A stretch of 64,000 nucleotides of DNA from Warburgia ugandensis. Lineage: Eukaryota; Streptophyta; Magnoliopsida; Canellales; Canellaceae. The stretch covers positions 50,953,257-51,017,256 of the forward strand of contig CP141128.1 in the NCBI GenBank assembly GCA_035236585.1, read 5' to 3'. Below, piece by piece: positions 11,141 through 22,045 of the stretch. The notes beneath the pieces are model-generated. The model was not told the DNA's origin, did not search any database, and was given only the letters and a program-made list of their open reading frames with translations. How positions within the stretch are numbered: the stretch's first letter is position 1; each line of letters begins with the position of its first letter. The position numbers and the translations under genes are program-made.

Positions 11141-11671
11141 GTCCCATTGGTGGATGTTCTTTCCCACGAAACTTCTTAGCAAGTTACCCAAACTCCTATT
11201 AACGACCTCCATTTGTACATCCGTCTGGGTTGAGATGATGAACTGAGTTGTAAACGAGTTCCAAGTTTTCTTCATAATGTTCTCCAGAAATGGCTCATAG
11301 ACTTTGGATCATGTTATGAGGTTATGGTCTTGGGGATTCAATGAAGCTTTACAACTTCTCTGAAGTACAACTCCATCATATTAGTTGCATCAATTGTTTT
11401 AGTAAAAGCAATAACATGTGACAACAACCATAATAAAGTCTTTGTTGAGTTGCATCTGTGGGAGTCTAACAACGAAATCTATGCTTACTTCTTCCCATGG
11501 AGAATTACGAATAGCAAGTGACATATATAACCCCATGTTTTGATGTCGACTCTTTGCTAGATGGCATGTCTTGCATTTCTTCACTTGCTTAGATACATCT
11601 TTAGGCATTTTACAACACAAGAAATGATCTTTCACTAAGACAAGTTTTGTCTTTGCCAAAATGACTAGCAA
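11141..11671 (-). pseudogene. gypsy integrase: zinc-binding and catalytic core
   Basis: The first 90 codons (11671-11399) include the Cys-x2-Cys half of the HHCC zinc site (KKCKTCHLAKSRHQ) and the PWEEVSIDFVVRLP entry to the core, carrying the first catalytic Asp. Past a stop near 11399 the minus strand continues with the block corresponding to SDRDPKFMSHFW (mutated) and a TDGQTEVVNRSLGNLLR-like block (about 11215-11165). The frame ends at 11141 at the edge of gypsy A. Confidence 0.78.
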
Positions 11672-11989
11672 GGTCTATGTCATGCGCCTCGTATGGATGA
11701 TAACCTCTCTAAGAGAACTTTGTGGAATTCAAAGCTAATTCTCCTTAAAGAGATAACCGTCCTGCTCAATAAAACGCTGAAATGTACCATGCTTACAATT
11801 CTCTATTATGCTGTTAAAGTAGGGATCATTAACATAAAATTCTTTAACTACTTCACAACCAATTACTTGGCATTTAAAATAGTCAGTAAGGAGAATCTCC
11901 TGCTTAAGGCTCCAGCCACCAAGTTTTTTTCTCCTGATTTATGTTGGATCGCAAAACTCAAGGATTGGATGAACTCTATCCAGAGAGCA

Positions 11990-12520
11990 TGTCTCCAGCG
12001 GAGCTTTTGCTAATTTTATAGGAATCTCAACGCTTCATGATCTGAGTAAAGCACAAAAGGCTGTGGTAGTAGATACTGGCTCCAATGTTCTAACACTTGA
12101 ATAATGGCGTAGAACTCTTTATCATAGGTGGAGTAGTTGCGGCACGAGTCCTTCAGCTTCTCACTAAAGAAAGTGATTGACTTTTCTTCTTGACTCAAGA
12201 TAATATCGATTCCAACATTGGAGGCATCACACTGTACTTCAAACAAACAGTCAAAGTTAGGTAAAGAAAGTATGAGGATGTTTGTTACCTTCTGCTTAAT
12301 CAATTCAAATCTCATTTGTGCTTCTGCTGTCCACTTATACATTCCACCTTTTAGACATGGTACTGAAGTTTTGATGGACCTTTTGTAGAAAGAAGCTAGG
12401 CCATGGAAGCTTCTAATGTCAAACAACGTCTTAGGCATAGGCCAGATCACAACAGTGTCCACCTTACTTGGATCCATCTTCACTCTGTTGGTTGAAACAA
12501 CATAGCCTAGGAAAATCAGG
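11990..12520 (-). pseudogene. gypsy RT connection and RNase H
   Basis: An open stretch of 155 codons (12483-12016) carries the thumb/connection text (RSFHGLASFYKRSI), then RNase H: the first catalytic Asp in VQCDASNVGI, the Glu in STYDKEFYAI, and the third Asp in LYSDHEALRFL. This order and length are normal for plant gypsy RNase H. The frame ends at 12016, and no clean link to the integrase was seen between 12016 and 11671. Confidence 0.8.
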
Positions 12521-13016
12521 CTATCTGTAAAAAAGTTGCACCTTTCAAGTTGTCATACAACTTTTGCTCTCTCAACAATTGTATCACTTGTCAAAGATAG
12601 TCTAAGTGCTCCTCTTGATTCTTGTTGTATACAAGTATATCATTGAAATATACAACTACAGCTATCTCGAGTTTTGAATGCAGTCTTCCACTCATCACCT
12701 GCTCTCATGCAGATTTGATGGTATCTGCTTCGAAGGTCGATCTTCGACAAAGTTGTTGCACCATGTAATTGGTCCAACAAGTCATCCAGGTGTGGAACAG
12801 TGAAGCAGTAGTTTGTTGGAATTTTGTTCCCTGCTCTGCTGTCAATGCACATCCTCCACGAACCATCTTTCTTAGGTACAAGAAGGGCATGTACATCGCA
12901 TGGACTTTTGCTTTCGTGCACCAAGCCTTTGGCTATCAGTTCTTCAACTTGTCTTTACAACTCGTGTTCTTTAGGGAGCATGCAATAAGCAGCTTTATTA
13001 GGAATTACACATTCTG
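12520..13016 (-). pseudogene. gypsy reverse transcriptase core, catalytic motif altered
   Basis: Minus-strand reading gives [32 protein letters not shown] and [13 protein letters not shown] (12924-12690), the standard RT blocks up to the first catalytic Asp. After KTAFKTRD about 35 codons of the family are missing, and the frame resumes as [18 protein letters not shown] (near 12665-12610). The family motif is FDD; here it reads FND, so one catalytic Asp is Asn. The N-terminal continuation is displaced to 14143-14250 by the MITE-like insert. Confidence 0.8.
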
Positions 13017-13026
13017 GGATGAAGTC

Positions 13027-14132
13027 TATGTAGTCACAGGTGCGACTAGTCGCTAGGCGCAAAAAGGCGCAGCCTTGCGACTTGACTAAGGCCAGGCGCA
13101 GCAGGTTTAAGGCACAGTGTGCCTAGGCGCACGACTTGCTGCGCCTTGCGCCTTGCGCTTTTTGCACCCCCAACTCCAAGCGCACCATAATCAATATAAA
13201 ACCCTTTTTTCCCCTTTCTTCTTCTTCTTTTTCTTCCCAGACTTTCTTTCGTCTTCTTGCGACCATCCTCATCTTCCATTGACAATTGAAGGTTTCTTGA
13301 AGTGATTAAAGGTAAGAAATTACAGATTTTCGTTGGGTACTATGTAGTCGCAGACTCGCAGGCGCGACTAGTTGCTAGATGCAAAAAGGTACGGCTTGCG
13401 ACTCGACTTTGGGTAGGTGCAAGTGACTAGTCGTGCGCCTAATGCACCCCCATTTCCATGCCCCTTGCATTCACATTTGACACTTTTTCAATTACAATTG
13501 GAGCTAGGGGCGTTGTCCCCTTGGACCCCCATCGGGGCTTCTGCCTCGGACCTTGTTTCTCGGGGGTGCTGACCCCGAACCCTCATTTGTTTTTGTAACA
13601 AATGTATAAATGAGACCATTATAATGCTTAAAACAACTGATCCATAGCATTGTTTTCATATTTGCATATTTCTTTTCATTTTTCTTAAGTTTTGTTTCCA
13701 TAACCTTCTTACTTTTCTATATTTCCTACTTTAGTACTCTTATTTATTTTATTTTTTTGTTCTATTTGTTTGTAGGGTTCCTCTTATGATTGTTTGATTT
13801 GTTTTCGTTCCACTCTAATAGATTCCTATACATTCCTGTATGTTTTCTGAACTTAATTATGTCTGATTGTTTGGTTTAACTTTAGGTCGTTGTTGTTCAC
13901 ATGTTGATTTATTACTTAAGAATTCCATTTCACTCATTTGATAAGTATTTATTCATATCTTTATATTTCTATGCTTTTTTATTTTTTTTGGATTTTTTTA
14001 GATTTATTCTGATTTTATTTATTTTTTAAATATTTAAAATCCTTAATTTTGCACCTTGACACCTAGTCGCGCGACTAGGCATGCCTAGTCCCTTTGGGCG
14101 CAAGGCACACCCCTTGCGCCTGCGACTACACA
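13027..14132. mobile_element. 1.1-kb MITE-like element, 10-bp TSD, duplicated left end
   Basis: Inserted in the RT of gypsy B between identical 10-mers GGATGAAGTC (13017-13026 and 14133-14142). The ends form an imperfect inverted repeat, TGTAGTCACAGGTGC against the reverse complement TGTAGTCGCAGGCGC. Both ends are rich in GCGACTAG/GGCGCA-type words and far more CpG-rich than the surroundings. The left terminal segment recurs internally at about 13346-13450. No transposase frame was seen. TSD length suits a Mutator-type non-autonomous element, but the inverted repeats are short for that class, so the superfamily is an inference. Confidence 0.7.
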
Positions 14133-14553
14133 GGATGAAGTCAATAAAATGTTGTATGTCTCATAAATGAGGTAAACCGTTGGGGATCTCCACTCGGAAC
14201 ACATTTTCATATTCTTTTGGCAGGGGGCTTTGAAAATTGTATGATTGTTTCAGACAGTTCTGCCTTTTGTTCTTTTAACATCAATTTCTTTTTCTCTTTT
14301 TGCTGTTATAATGAATTACATAGAAGCTTTATTGATTATTTCAGGTTTTAGAGGTTCAAGGTTTCTCTTTTCACCATGGAACATAAAAGAATAAGTGTTT
14401 TTGAACCCACCACAGTTGGGTTGTCCTGTCATATTACTATGGTCTTTCTAGCAGCAAATGGCAAGCGTCCAGATGGGTAACATCACACCACTCTTCATCT
14501 TTATAATGATTTCCAATAGAAAAGGAAACAAGGCATTTGTGGGTTACCTTTAT

Positions 14554-14890
14554 TTAATGTCCTTTCATGAGCCACTTCAATATGTAGAGTTGAGGATGAG
14601 GCTCTGTCTTTAGCTTTAGCTTGTTGACTAGCTCAGTAGAAGCCACATTTTCGCATGCACTGCTATCAATGATCACATTCCACACCTTACCGCGAGAAGT
14701 ACAACATGCATGGAAGATGGCATAGCGATAGTAATCAGCATCATCATCCTTGTGTATGATGCTTAAGCTCTGTTGTACCACTACTTTCTCTTCATCATCA
14801 CAACCTGAGCGTGTATCTTCTTCGTCGCATTCAGACTCATCAATAAGAGCAGCCACCTTTTGGTTAGGACATTTAGAGGCAATATGTCAC
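14554..14890 (-). pseudogene. gypsy protease with preceding acidic linker
   Basis: One hundred codons on the minus strand (14856-14554) start with an acidic linker (DESECDEEDTRSG) and run into WNVIIDSSACENVAS, the active-site block of plant Ty3 proteases, in which the usual Asp-Ser-Gly reads Asp-Ser-Ser. The helix-like block VNKLKLKTEPHPQLY follows. Upstream (14890-14860) sits a remnant of a gag zinc knuckle (RCFKCQ). The Gly-to-Ser change would be expected to inactivate the enzyme. Confidence 0.75.
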
Positions 14891-14967
14891 CTTGGCACTT
14901 AAAGCACCTCCTTGGATTATCATTAGAAGAAGTAGGTTGCATATTGCTCGAGTTTGTTGATTCTTAG

Positions 14968-16600
14968 TGTTAGACATCCACTTAGAATTAGAGTTAGTCC
15001 TGGATTGAAATTGCTTCTTTTTCCATAGGGTTTAGAAACGTCTCTTTTAGTTACTTTTTTTTCTACTGTTTCTCAACAATCAAGGCTAGCTTCCTTACAT
15101 CATTGAACAACCAATACTGCTGCAAACATAGTGTCTCCAATGCCCTTTCACAACCCATTCATGAAACGTACTATGGTTTGCTCTTACGGCTCAACTACAT
15201 TACTCTTAAACATAAGATGTTCAAACTCCATTATATAGTCCTCTACACTCAAGTTTTCTTGCCTTAGATTTTGGATCTTAAGGATTGTTTCCATCCTATA
15301 ATTTTTAGGTAGAAAACATTTCTTGACTTCCCTTTTCATCTTGTCCCAACTTTTGATTTTATTTTTTCCATCTCTTACTCTTTACATGTTTAGATTGTCC
15401 CTCCAAAGTGAAACATCTTGTTTCTTGGGTGGGTTAAGAAAGGGCATTGGAGACACAATATATTTGCAGCAGTATTGGTCGTTCAACAATGTTAGGTGTC
15501 CACTTACAATTATATTTACTCCCTAGATTGAAATTGCTTCTTTTTCCATAGGCTTTAGAAACTCCTCTTTTCGTGACTTTTCTTTTTTTTTTTGCTGTTT
15601 GTCAACGATCAGGGTTAGCTTCCTTACATCATTGAACGACCAGTACTGCTGCTAACGAAACATACTGTGTTTTGATCTTTCTGCTCAACTTCATTACTCT
15701 TAAGCATAAGGTGTTCAAACTCCTTATATAGTCCTCTACACTCAAGTTTTCTTGCCCCAAATTTTGGATCTTAAGGATTGTTTCCATCCTATCATTTTCA
15801 GGTAAAAAGGGCAGCCCTGGTGCACGAAGCTCCCACCTATGCGGGGTCCAGGAAAGGGGTGAACCACAAGGGCCTATAGTATGCAGCCTTGCCTTGTGTT
15901 TTTACAAGAGGTTGTTTCCACGCCTTGAACCCGTGACCTTAAGGTCACATGATGACAACTTTTACTGTTGCACCAAGGCTCCCCTTCATCCTATAGTTTT
16001 CAGGTATCAAACATTTCTTGCTTCCCTTTTCATCTTGTCCCAACTTCTGATTTTACTTTTCCCATCTTTTACTCTTTACTTGTTTAGATTATCCCTCTAA
16101 AGTGAAGCATCTTGTTTCTTAGGTGGGTTGAGAAAGGGCATTGTAGACACTATCCTTATGCACTAGTACTGGTTGTTCAATGATGTTAGGCGTCCACTTA
16201 GAATTAGAGTTACTCCTGGAATTGAAATTGCTTCTTTTTCCATAGGGTTTAGAAGCGCTTCTTTTAGTGACTTTTTCCTGCTGTTTCTCAACATTCAAGG
16301 CTAGCTTCTTTACATTATTGAATGACCAGTACTTCTGCAAACATATTGTCTCCAATGCCCTTTCTCAACCCATCTGAGAAATGTGCTATGGTTTGATCTT
16401 CTGGCCTAACTACATTACTCTTAAAGCATAAGGTATTCAAACTCCATTATATGGTCCTCTATGCTCAAGTTTTCTTTCCTCAAATTTTGAATCTTAAGGA
16501 TTGTTTCCATCCTATAATTTTCGGGAAGAAAACAACTTTTGATTTTACTTTTCCCATCTCTTAATCTTTACTTGTTTAGGTTGTTCCTCCAAATTGAAGC
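14968..16600 (-). pseudogene. triplicated gypsy gag segment
   Basis: A segment of about 500 bp occurs three times in tandem, starting near 14968, 15491 and 16178. Landmarks repeat in each: CTTCTTTTTCCATAGG, CTTTACATTATTGAA-type, AGTCCTCTACACTCAAG and TTAAGGATTGTTTCCATCC. The second copy lacks about 40 bp and carries a SINE. At the ends of copies one and two a 50-60-bp piece (15433-15490, 16118-16175) is an inverted copy of the GTCTCCAATGCCCTTTC block found inside the unit. Minus-strand translation of each gives gag-like fragments such as KKLALNVEKQQ. A triplicated gag with inverted snippets cannot encode a working protein. Confidence 0.7.
15805..15986 (-). mobile_element. Au-type SINE (minus), with 20-bp TSD
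   Basis: Reverse-complement SINE: plus strand begins AAAAAGGGCAGCCC and ends CCAAGGCTCCCCTT. Flanks CATCCTATCATTTTCAGGTA (15785-15804) and CATCCTATAGTTTTCAGGTA (15987-16006) match at 18 of 20 bases. Because the TSD is made from the second copy of the gag triplication, the SINE arrived after the triplication or in a sequence already like it. Confidence 0.92.
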
Positions 16601-18104
16601 ATATTTTCTTAGTAATAGAACAAAGAGATTTACCTTGGAATCCTCTAGGAAATCTTTATACCCTAAGATATGTGCGACTGTATAGAACCAACAAGAAGCT
16701 CATTGGGCTGTGACTTGCCTTTGAACTCAGGGACATTTACCTTTACTCCGAAAAGATGAAAATCATGTTTTCTTCTCCTTAGAGTATTGCTAGAAAACGA
16801 TCTTTGAGCTGAAGCTTCGCATTTGGAGGACAAAATAGGAGCAATTATTCGATCTCAGAGGTCACACCTCTTTCTTTTTGGTTGGTAAGCTGTTTATGAT
16901 TTTCCTCAAGTCTTTCAGTTTTTCTTCGTAGGTCGTCTATCTCCAATCTTTAGCATCCTTGTCGGTATTTGCTATGCATCTTGCACGATATGCCATCATA
17001 ACCTGCTGTTCTGATGCAAATTTGACATCGGATAATTGGACGTTAAGACAGATTACACAATGCAGAAGTTAGCTAGCATACAGATAAGAGAAAAACCTCT
17101 AATCTCAATGGATACCCAAATCACCACCTAAGAGTAGAGAGCGTTCAAGATTAAAGATATATAAGAACGTCCGCTATAGTTGAGAGTTAGGTCTTTGTAT
17201 GGATGTAGATAGTCACCACTGTAGAAAATCAAGCACAAAGAGAGATCACCACCATCAGGTACAATCTCACTAATGAGAGATACAGATCTTCAAGAGATAG
17301 AATCATGCTCTCTCTACAAGGTTGCCGATGCACCACCTTGAGGCTAAAAGCAAACATGTCTCATCATGCTTGAACTCCATAGGTGATACATAAACGCCTC
17401 GCTAACATTACTCTATGACCTATCTTAGCATGAATGGAAAACATGTCCCATTTTCCAACCTTAAAAAGCATTCAAACACAACAATAGAAAAACGTCTCTT
17501 TTAATGCTTGAAATTGAATGGAACTAGTTTCCTTTATCTGATGTATAACTAAGCATTTATAGATGGGGAACAGCCCTCCTACATTAGGCAATTACAAAGC
17601 CAAAAAGAATCTAATTTACATGAGTTGCTAAACCTTTGAAGACTTTCTAGATGTATAACCTTACGCTCCAAGTTTTGCTAAATCTTGGTTGATGCTAAAT
17701 ATTCAATTACTAATTCATGGGAGGTTACTACACCCAAGAAACTGCTGTTACAATGTATTAAAGTTCCTAAACTTGTAAACCTTCCAAGCAAGACTTTCCA
17801 AAACCAAGTAGCGAGAATCATGACCTTGTCAAACCTTGACCAAGGAAGCTTGTTAGGGGTTGTTTTTTGACATTTTAAGTCTAGGAGCTCCTTGACTGAT
17901 CTCCCTTGATCTCCAAGGCAATGATTTGGAATGTTGAAGCCTTATCAATCCTTGGATGTCGTCAGATTTAATCCAAGGCATCCGTAAGTGCTAGACTTAG
18001 GCATCTTTTGATTTTGGCACAAAAAGACCTCTTTTGGCAAATCCAAACTATTGGATCCCTCCTTGGTAACAATTTCCACACAGCTATGACCAATCACACA
18101 CATG
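16601..18104 (-). other. leader and probable 5' LTR of gypsy B
   Basis: No coding frame of note. On the minus strand a TATA-like CTATAAATGC lies at about 17561-17552, so transcription of the gypsy element from here would be plausible. Neither LTR end could be fixed, and no primer site was recognised. Short frames at 17685-17870 and 17945-18211 show no family signal. Confidence 0.35.
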
Positions 18105-18862
18105 AGAGCACATTCCAAGAGATTTTGAGATAGATCTTGGCTGTTCAAAGCTAGATCCCTGTTGATTCGATCCACCATCAATCTTGGAATCTCTAGACAC
18201 TTTCGTGTCAACTGACCCTTTCTCTTGGAACCTTTGCTCTACTAGACTCTTTGCATGTGGTTCATTGGTTGAAAAAGGTTGAAGCTTATTCCATGAATTT
18301 CCTTACTTTTTGAAGATCTTTATTAGAAAGTGGCAGGTCTCCTTTATCCAAGATGCTAGGACAAACAAGATGGCTAATCGATTTGCTGAGGTTGGAGTGT
18401 AGAGAGATGCTCTTGTTATATCCGATTCTCTCTCTTGTATTTATTCTCTTGGTAATGTTCATGTTTGCTTTAGTCATGCACAATAGATCACATTCCTAGA
18501 GATTTTGCGGTAGATATTGGCCGTTCAAAGCTAGATCAGTGTTGATCTTCTTTGATCCTCCATCAATCTTGGAATCTCTAGACACTTCCGTTTCAGATGA
18601 CCCTTGCTCTTGGAACCATAGCTCTATTGGACTCTTCACATTTGGTTCATTGGTTGAAAAGGGTTGAAACTGAGCCCCATGAAGTTGGTTACTTTTTGGA
18701 GATTTATATTAGAAAGTAGCAGGTCTCGTTTATTCAAGATGCTAGGACAAACAAGATGGCTAATTGATTTACTGAGGTTGGAGTGTAGAGAGATGCTCTT
18801 GTTATATCTGATTCTATCTCTTGTATTTGTTTTCTCTTGGTAATGTTTATGTTTGCCTTAGG
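18105..18862. repeat. tandem duplication, two 380-bp copies
   Basis: The landmark CACATTCC starts at 18109 and 18489. The copies share long blocks, including ATCTTGGAATCTCTAGACACTT, GGTTCATTGGTTGAAAA and GCTAGGACAAACAAGATGGC. I judge them roughly 85-90% alike by eye. No protein family is recognised; the ARTNKMANRFAEVGV reading around 18355-18395 could be a scrap of a retroelement but is not enough to name. Confidence 0.85.
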
Positions 18863-19087
18863 CTGTCAGATTCTGTAAACTTTGCTGCTTGGGTTTTTAT
18901 GTCCTCTTTTAATAAACTGTAAGTTAACTATATTTTCTCAAAGTATAAAAGATAAAGTAAAACCTTCAGAAACCAAAAACTGATTAGGCTATGGAAATTT
19001 CTATACATACATATATATAAGGTTAAATCGTACTTCAAATTGTGAGATCTCTAAAGAAAATCAATCCAAGGAATTTTTCAATCTCCA

Positions 19088-19905
19088 CTTGATTCCTTAT
19101 GATTCTCTTGGAAAAGTTATCACTTGTTGTCAAGAATACTTCAAGGAAGCTTGTCTCGGAAATTATGAGATAAAGCAGGCAAAGAAGGCTATGAAATACA
19201 GCTCAAATTTCTGTAAAAACCTTCTTGAAGCTCCCTCACAGTGGGGTTGCCATACTTCTTCTTCTCGTAAGAAGAAAAGTTCTTTTCCTAAATGGGGAAA
19301 GAAAGGTAAGAGAAGTTTTAGAAAATCTAAAACTTTTCCACAAGAAAAAACTAGGAATCCTCACAAGAAATATTTTAGGAGAAAACCTAAATAGTCTTCT
19401 CATCCTAGTTCTTCTTCTAGTTCGAAAGCCTGCAAATGCTGGCTATGCGAAGAAATTGGACATTATGCCAATGAATGTCCAAAAAGGAAGAAAAAGGAAA
19501 ATTCTAAGTGGATCGAACACTTAGATGAATTAGTCTCACTAGCTAATTCTTTTTCTTTAATTCCCTATGATGATTCTGATGATGATGAATCTGTCTACTC
19601 ATTTGCCTCTGACTCTGAAGATGAAACTTTACATGAAAATCTTGATGTTTTAGAGTTACATAAATGGAAGCATCCAAAGACCTTTGTTCTTCAGGATGAA
19701 CTACATTCCTTCACCTACCATGAAAATGTTACATTTCAGTGTGAAGAATGTCTATCTACCGAAAGGTATCACTGCTTTTATGATAAGAGTCGAGATTACA
19801 CTTATCATGAAGCATGTTTTCTATCTGTTCTCATGAAAATTACTAATAATTCATCTGCAAGCAGAGAACTGATAGCTATTGAAAAGACCTGTTATGCTAA
19901 ATAGC
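19088..19905 (+). pseudogene. caulimovirid capsid C-terminus and DC1-like module (partial copy 2)
   Basis: Plus-strand fragment of the same endogenous caulimovirid found on the minus strand at 22-28.5 kb. It starts mid-capsid (IPYDSLGK block), carries the basic region, then the CCHC knuckle CWLCEEIGHYANEC (19437-19478), an acidic patch, and runs on past the point where the other copy has a stop. At 19694-19830 a Cys/His block resembling a DC1 zinc finger follows; one Cys is Tyr here. A TAG interrupts the basic region (19391-19393), and another TAG lies after CYAK at about 19902, a stop also present in the minus-strand copy. Truncated at the left; no viral function is possible. Confidence 0.85.
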
Positions 19906-19949
19906 TCTTTCAACTACAGCAAGACCAAGAGTTACTTGCTAAAGTCAAG

Positions 19950-21192
19950 CTTCATATGCAAAAGGCAACTGAAGAAGAATGGGAAGAACTTCCTTCTTCT
20001 CCTACCAAGCATGTCTCTCCCGATACATGTCTTGCAATAAGTACTTCTCCTAATAGTACTTACATTTCCATTACTTGGAAATTCCCTGGCTACCAGACGT
20101 ATCATTTGCATTCATATATTGACTCTGGAGTAGGTATGTGTATCGCCCATGACAATGCAATTCTTTCATATATGTGGGTTACAGCCCCAAAGGTTGAACT
20201 CATTGCTACCATTGCTAATGGTGAAGAACTTATCTTTACCGAACACGCCAATAATGTTCCCATCTATCTTGGCGGAGGTAAGTTCATCATTCCAAGTCTC
20301 TGGCGGAATGATCATCTTGGATCTGACATACTTCTAAGTAATAACTTTCTCTACAAGTATGCATCGTACAGTTAAGATCTTGAGCAAGTGTCCTTCCGAC
20401 ATCCGTCTGGCACTCGCTACTATGTGGCTCGCGTTCGCGATGCCCACCGGGTTTGTTGTTCTGGTTTCAGCCCTATTCCCATCAGAGTTCCTCAGGCATA
20501 GCGTGGTGGATTCTCAGAACCCAAAATCAAACCACTACCTTATTTGACTCAAGCAACCAAACAACATTATGATTCAGACGAAGAAAGTCCTTTGCTTTCT
20601 AATCCTGTCACGTATTCTGACTCTGAATCTATTTCTTCTTCTGACTTTTCAGAAGATGAACAAGAAAGGATTGATTGGCTAGGAGATGAGTTAGAAAGAC
20701 TTATAGAAGCCAACATCCTTCAGCACAAATTTAAGTTAGACCCTAATATTTCTTTTGAAACACTTGAAGAGCTCAAACTTAGACTTGTTAAAAACTTTAG
20801 CAATAATACTCTTCAACTTTTGATGCCACATCAAACTCCTAGACCCTGATGCCATCATCAGAGTTAGACCAATGCATCATAAGAAAGAGGATGTTCTTGA
20901 ATTTGAAAGGCAAATTCTTGAACAAGAAAAACTTGGTGTGATTAGGAAGAGTTCTAGTCCACACTCAAGTCCAGCCTCCATAGTTAGGAATCATTCTGAA
21001 GAAAAACGAGAAAAGGCTCATATTGTCATCAACTGTAAGGCTCTAAACAAGGTCACAGCCCTTGATGGATATTTCATTTTGAATGTCCAGAAACTGATTA
21101 AGAAAATCATGGGAGCTACATGGTTTTCCAAGTTTGATGCCAAATCTGGTTTTTGGCAAATCAAACTAACAAAAGAAAGTATTCCTTTGACT
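19950..21192 (+). pseudogene. caulimovirid protease and RT N-terminus (partial copy 2)
   Basis: The protease active site lies in the frame 19956-20375 as YIDSGVG; the Asp is kept and the other copy has Ala where this has Val. Stops interrupt the frame near 20373 and 20498. The linker is acidic (SDSESISSSDFSEDEQE, 20610-20665). RT begins with QEKLGVIRKSSSPHSS, and IVINCKALNKV follows (20920-21060). A gap of about 22 bases with a frame change occurs near 20815. Similarity to the minus-strand copy ends abruptly at about 21192, inside the block GFWQIKLT, before the catalytic YVDD. What follows is different sequence. Confidence 0.85.
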
Positions 21193-21972
21193 GCTTCTGG
21201 ACAGCAGAAACTAATTAAACAAGCTAAAAAGCAAGTCTAAATAAGAAAAGAGTAACAAAAACACCAATACTATATAAATCAAACAGAAAAGCAAATATAC
21301 TAAATCCAACAACTAATTTATACCACAAAGGTTAACACATGTAATAGCAGAAAGAAATTCAATGGAGTTATTAGAAAGCAAGAAAGATGCTTAGTATGGG
21401 CCCACTACCTTCCGCAAATCCGATATGGTCGTATTACCACCACACCTCTTCTTTGTGATCAGATGTGAGAATATAAAGTAAAGTACATTTTAAAACCTCA
21501 TTTTGTATAGAAACTTAGGTTTAGCCCAACCCGGCGTCTCGTATGCCCCAACAGCCCTCCCGGCAAACAGGCACAAGACAATTTGGGCTCCAGGACGTAG
21601 TCCAAGCTCTACACAACCCTTGGAATCAAAACAATACTTTATTCATAAACATTCTGAAAAAGCAAAGATGGCAGATTTGTGTATCATACCATTATACAAG
21701 AAAAACAGATAGGTAGGAAAACCACATACATTAGCAGGGCTTTCTGCTTCCGAATAAAAGATCTAGAAAACCATTACAAAATATTACCTACAGCAGTTGG
21801 TTGAAGGAGAATTCCCAGCTTTTCTTCAAAGTTTTGAAGTAGTGACTGAAGGGAACTCTGGACTCCGAAACCTCATGCCTTACAATCTAAGACCTCTGTC
21901 CTTTTATAGACTTAAGGAGCAGACTTGATGATTACAAGCAAACAAAAGCATAACTTGAACTTTCCAGATGTT
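21193..21972 (-). promoter_or_regulatory. caulimovirid intergenic region with TATA promoter
   Basis: This spacer follows the last viral gene on the minus strand and has no reading frame of note. On the minus strand a good TATA box, TCTATAAAAG, lies at 21910-21901. Caulimovirids make a terminally redundant pregenomic RNA from a promoter behind the last ORF, which fits this position. A primer site complementary to tRNA-Met, expected on the same strand in the leader, was not found in the part present. The left junction with the plus-strand copy at about 21192 is a rearrangement point. Confidence 0.5.
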
Positions 21973-22045
21973 AAAAAAGGGCACCCCGGTGCACAAAGCT
22001 CCCGCCTATGCGGGGTCCGGAGAAGGGGCGGGCCACAATGGGTCT
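21973..22045 (-). mobile_element. 3' end of an Au-type SINE, minus strand
   Basis: Plus strand AAAAAAGGGCACCCC to GGCCACAATGGGTCT is the reverse complement of the last ~70 bp of the SINE. The 5' two thirds, with both promoter boxes, are absent. It supplies the final codons and stop of the overlapping viral ORF. Confidence 0.8.

Larger units (their letters stand above)
11141..17060 (-). mobile_element. gypsy element B (main part)
   Basis: A minus-strand Ty3/gypsy element read from right to left: leader (17060-16600), gag (16600-14900), protease (14890-14554), RT (14250-12520, split by a MITE-like insert), RNase H (12483-11990) and integrase (11671-11141). The remaining integrase tail lies at 8345-7781. 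Every domain has frame breaks. A SINE, a triplication and a 1.1-kb insert add to the damage. Confidence 0.75.

Noticed and set aside
13046-13305. Open frames inside the MITE-like element
   Set aside because: They depend on the CG-rich ends and a pyrimidine tract and show no transposase motif.
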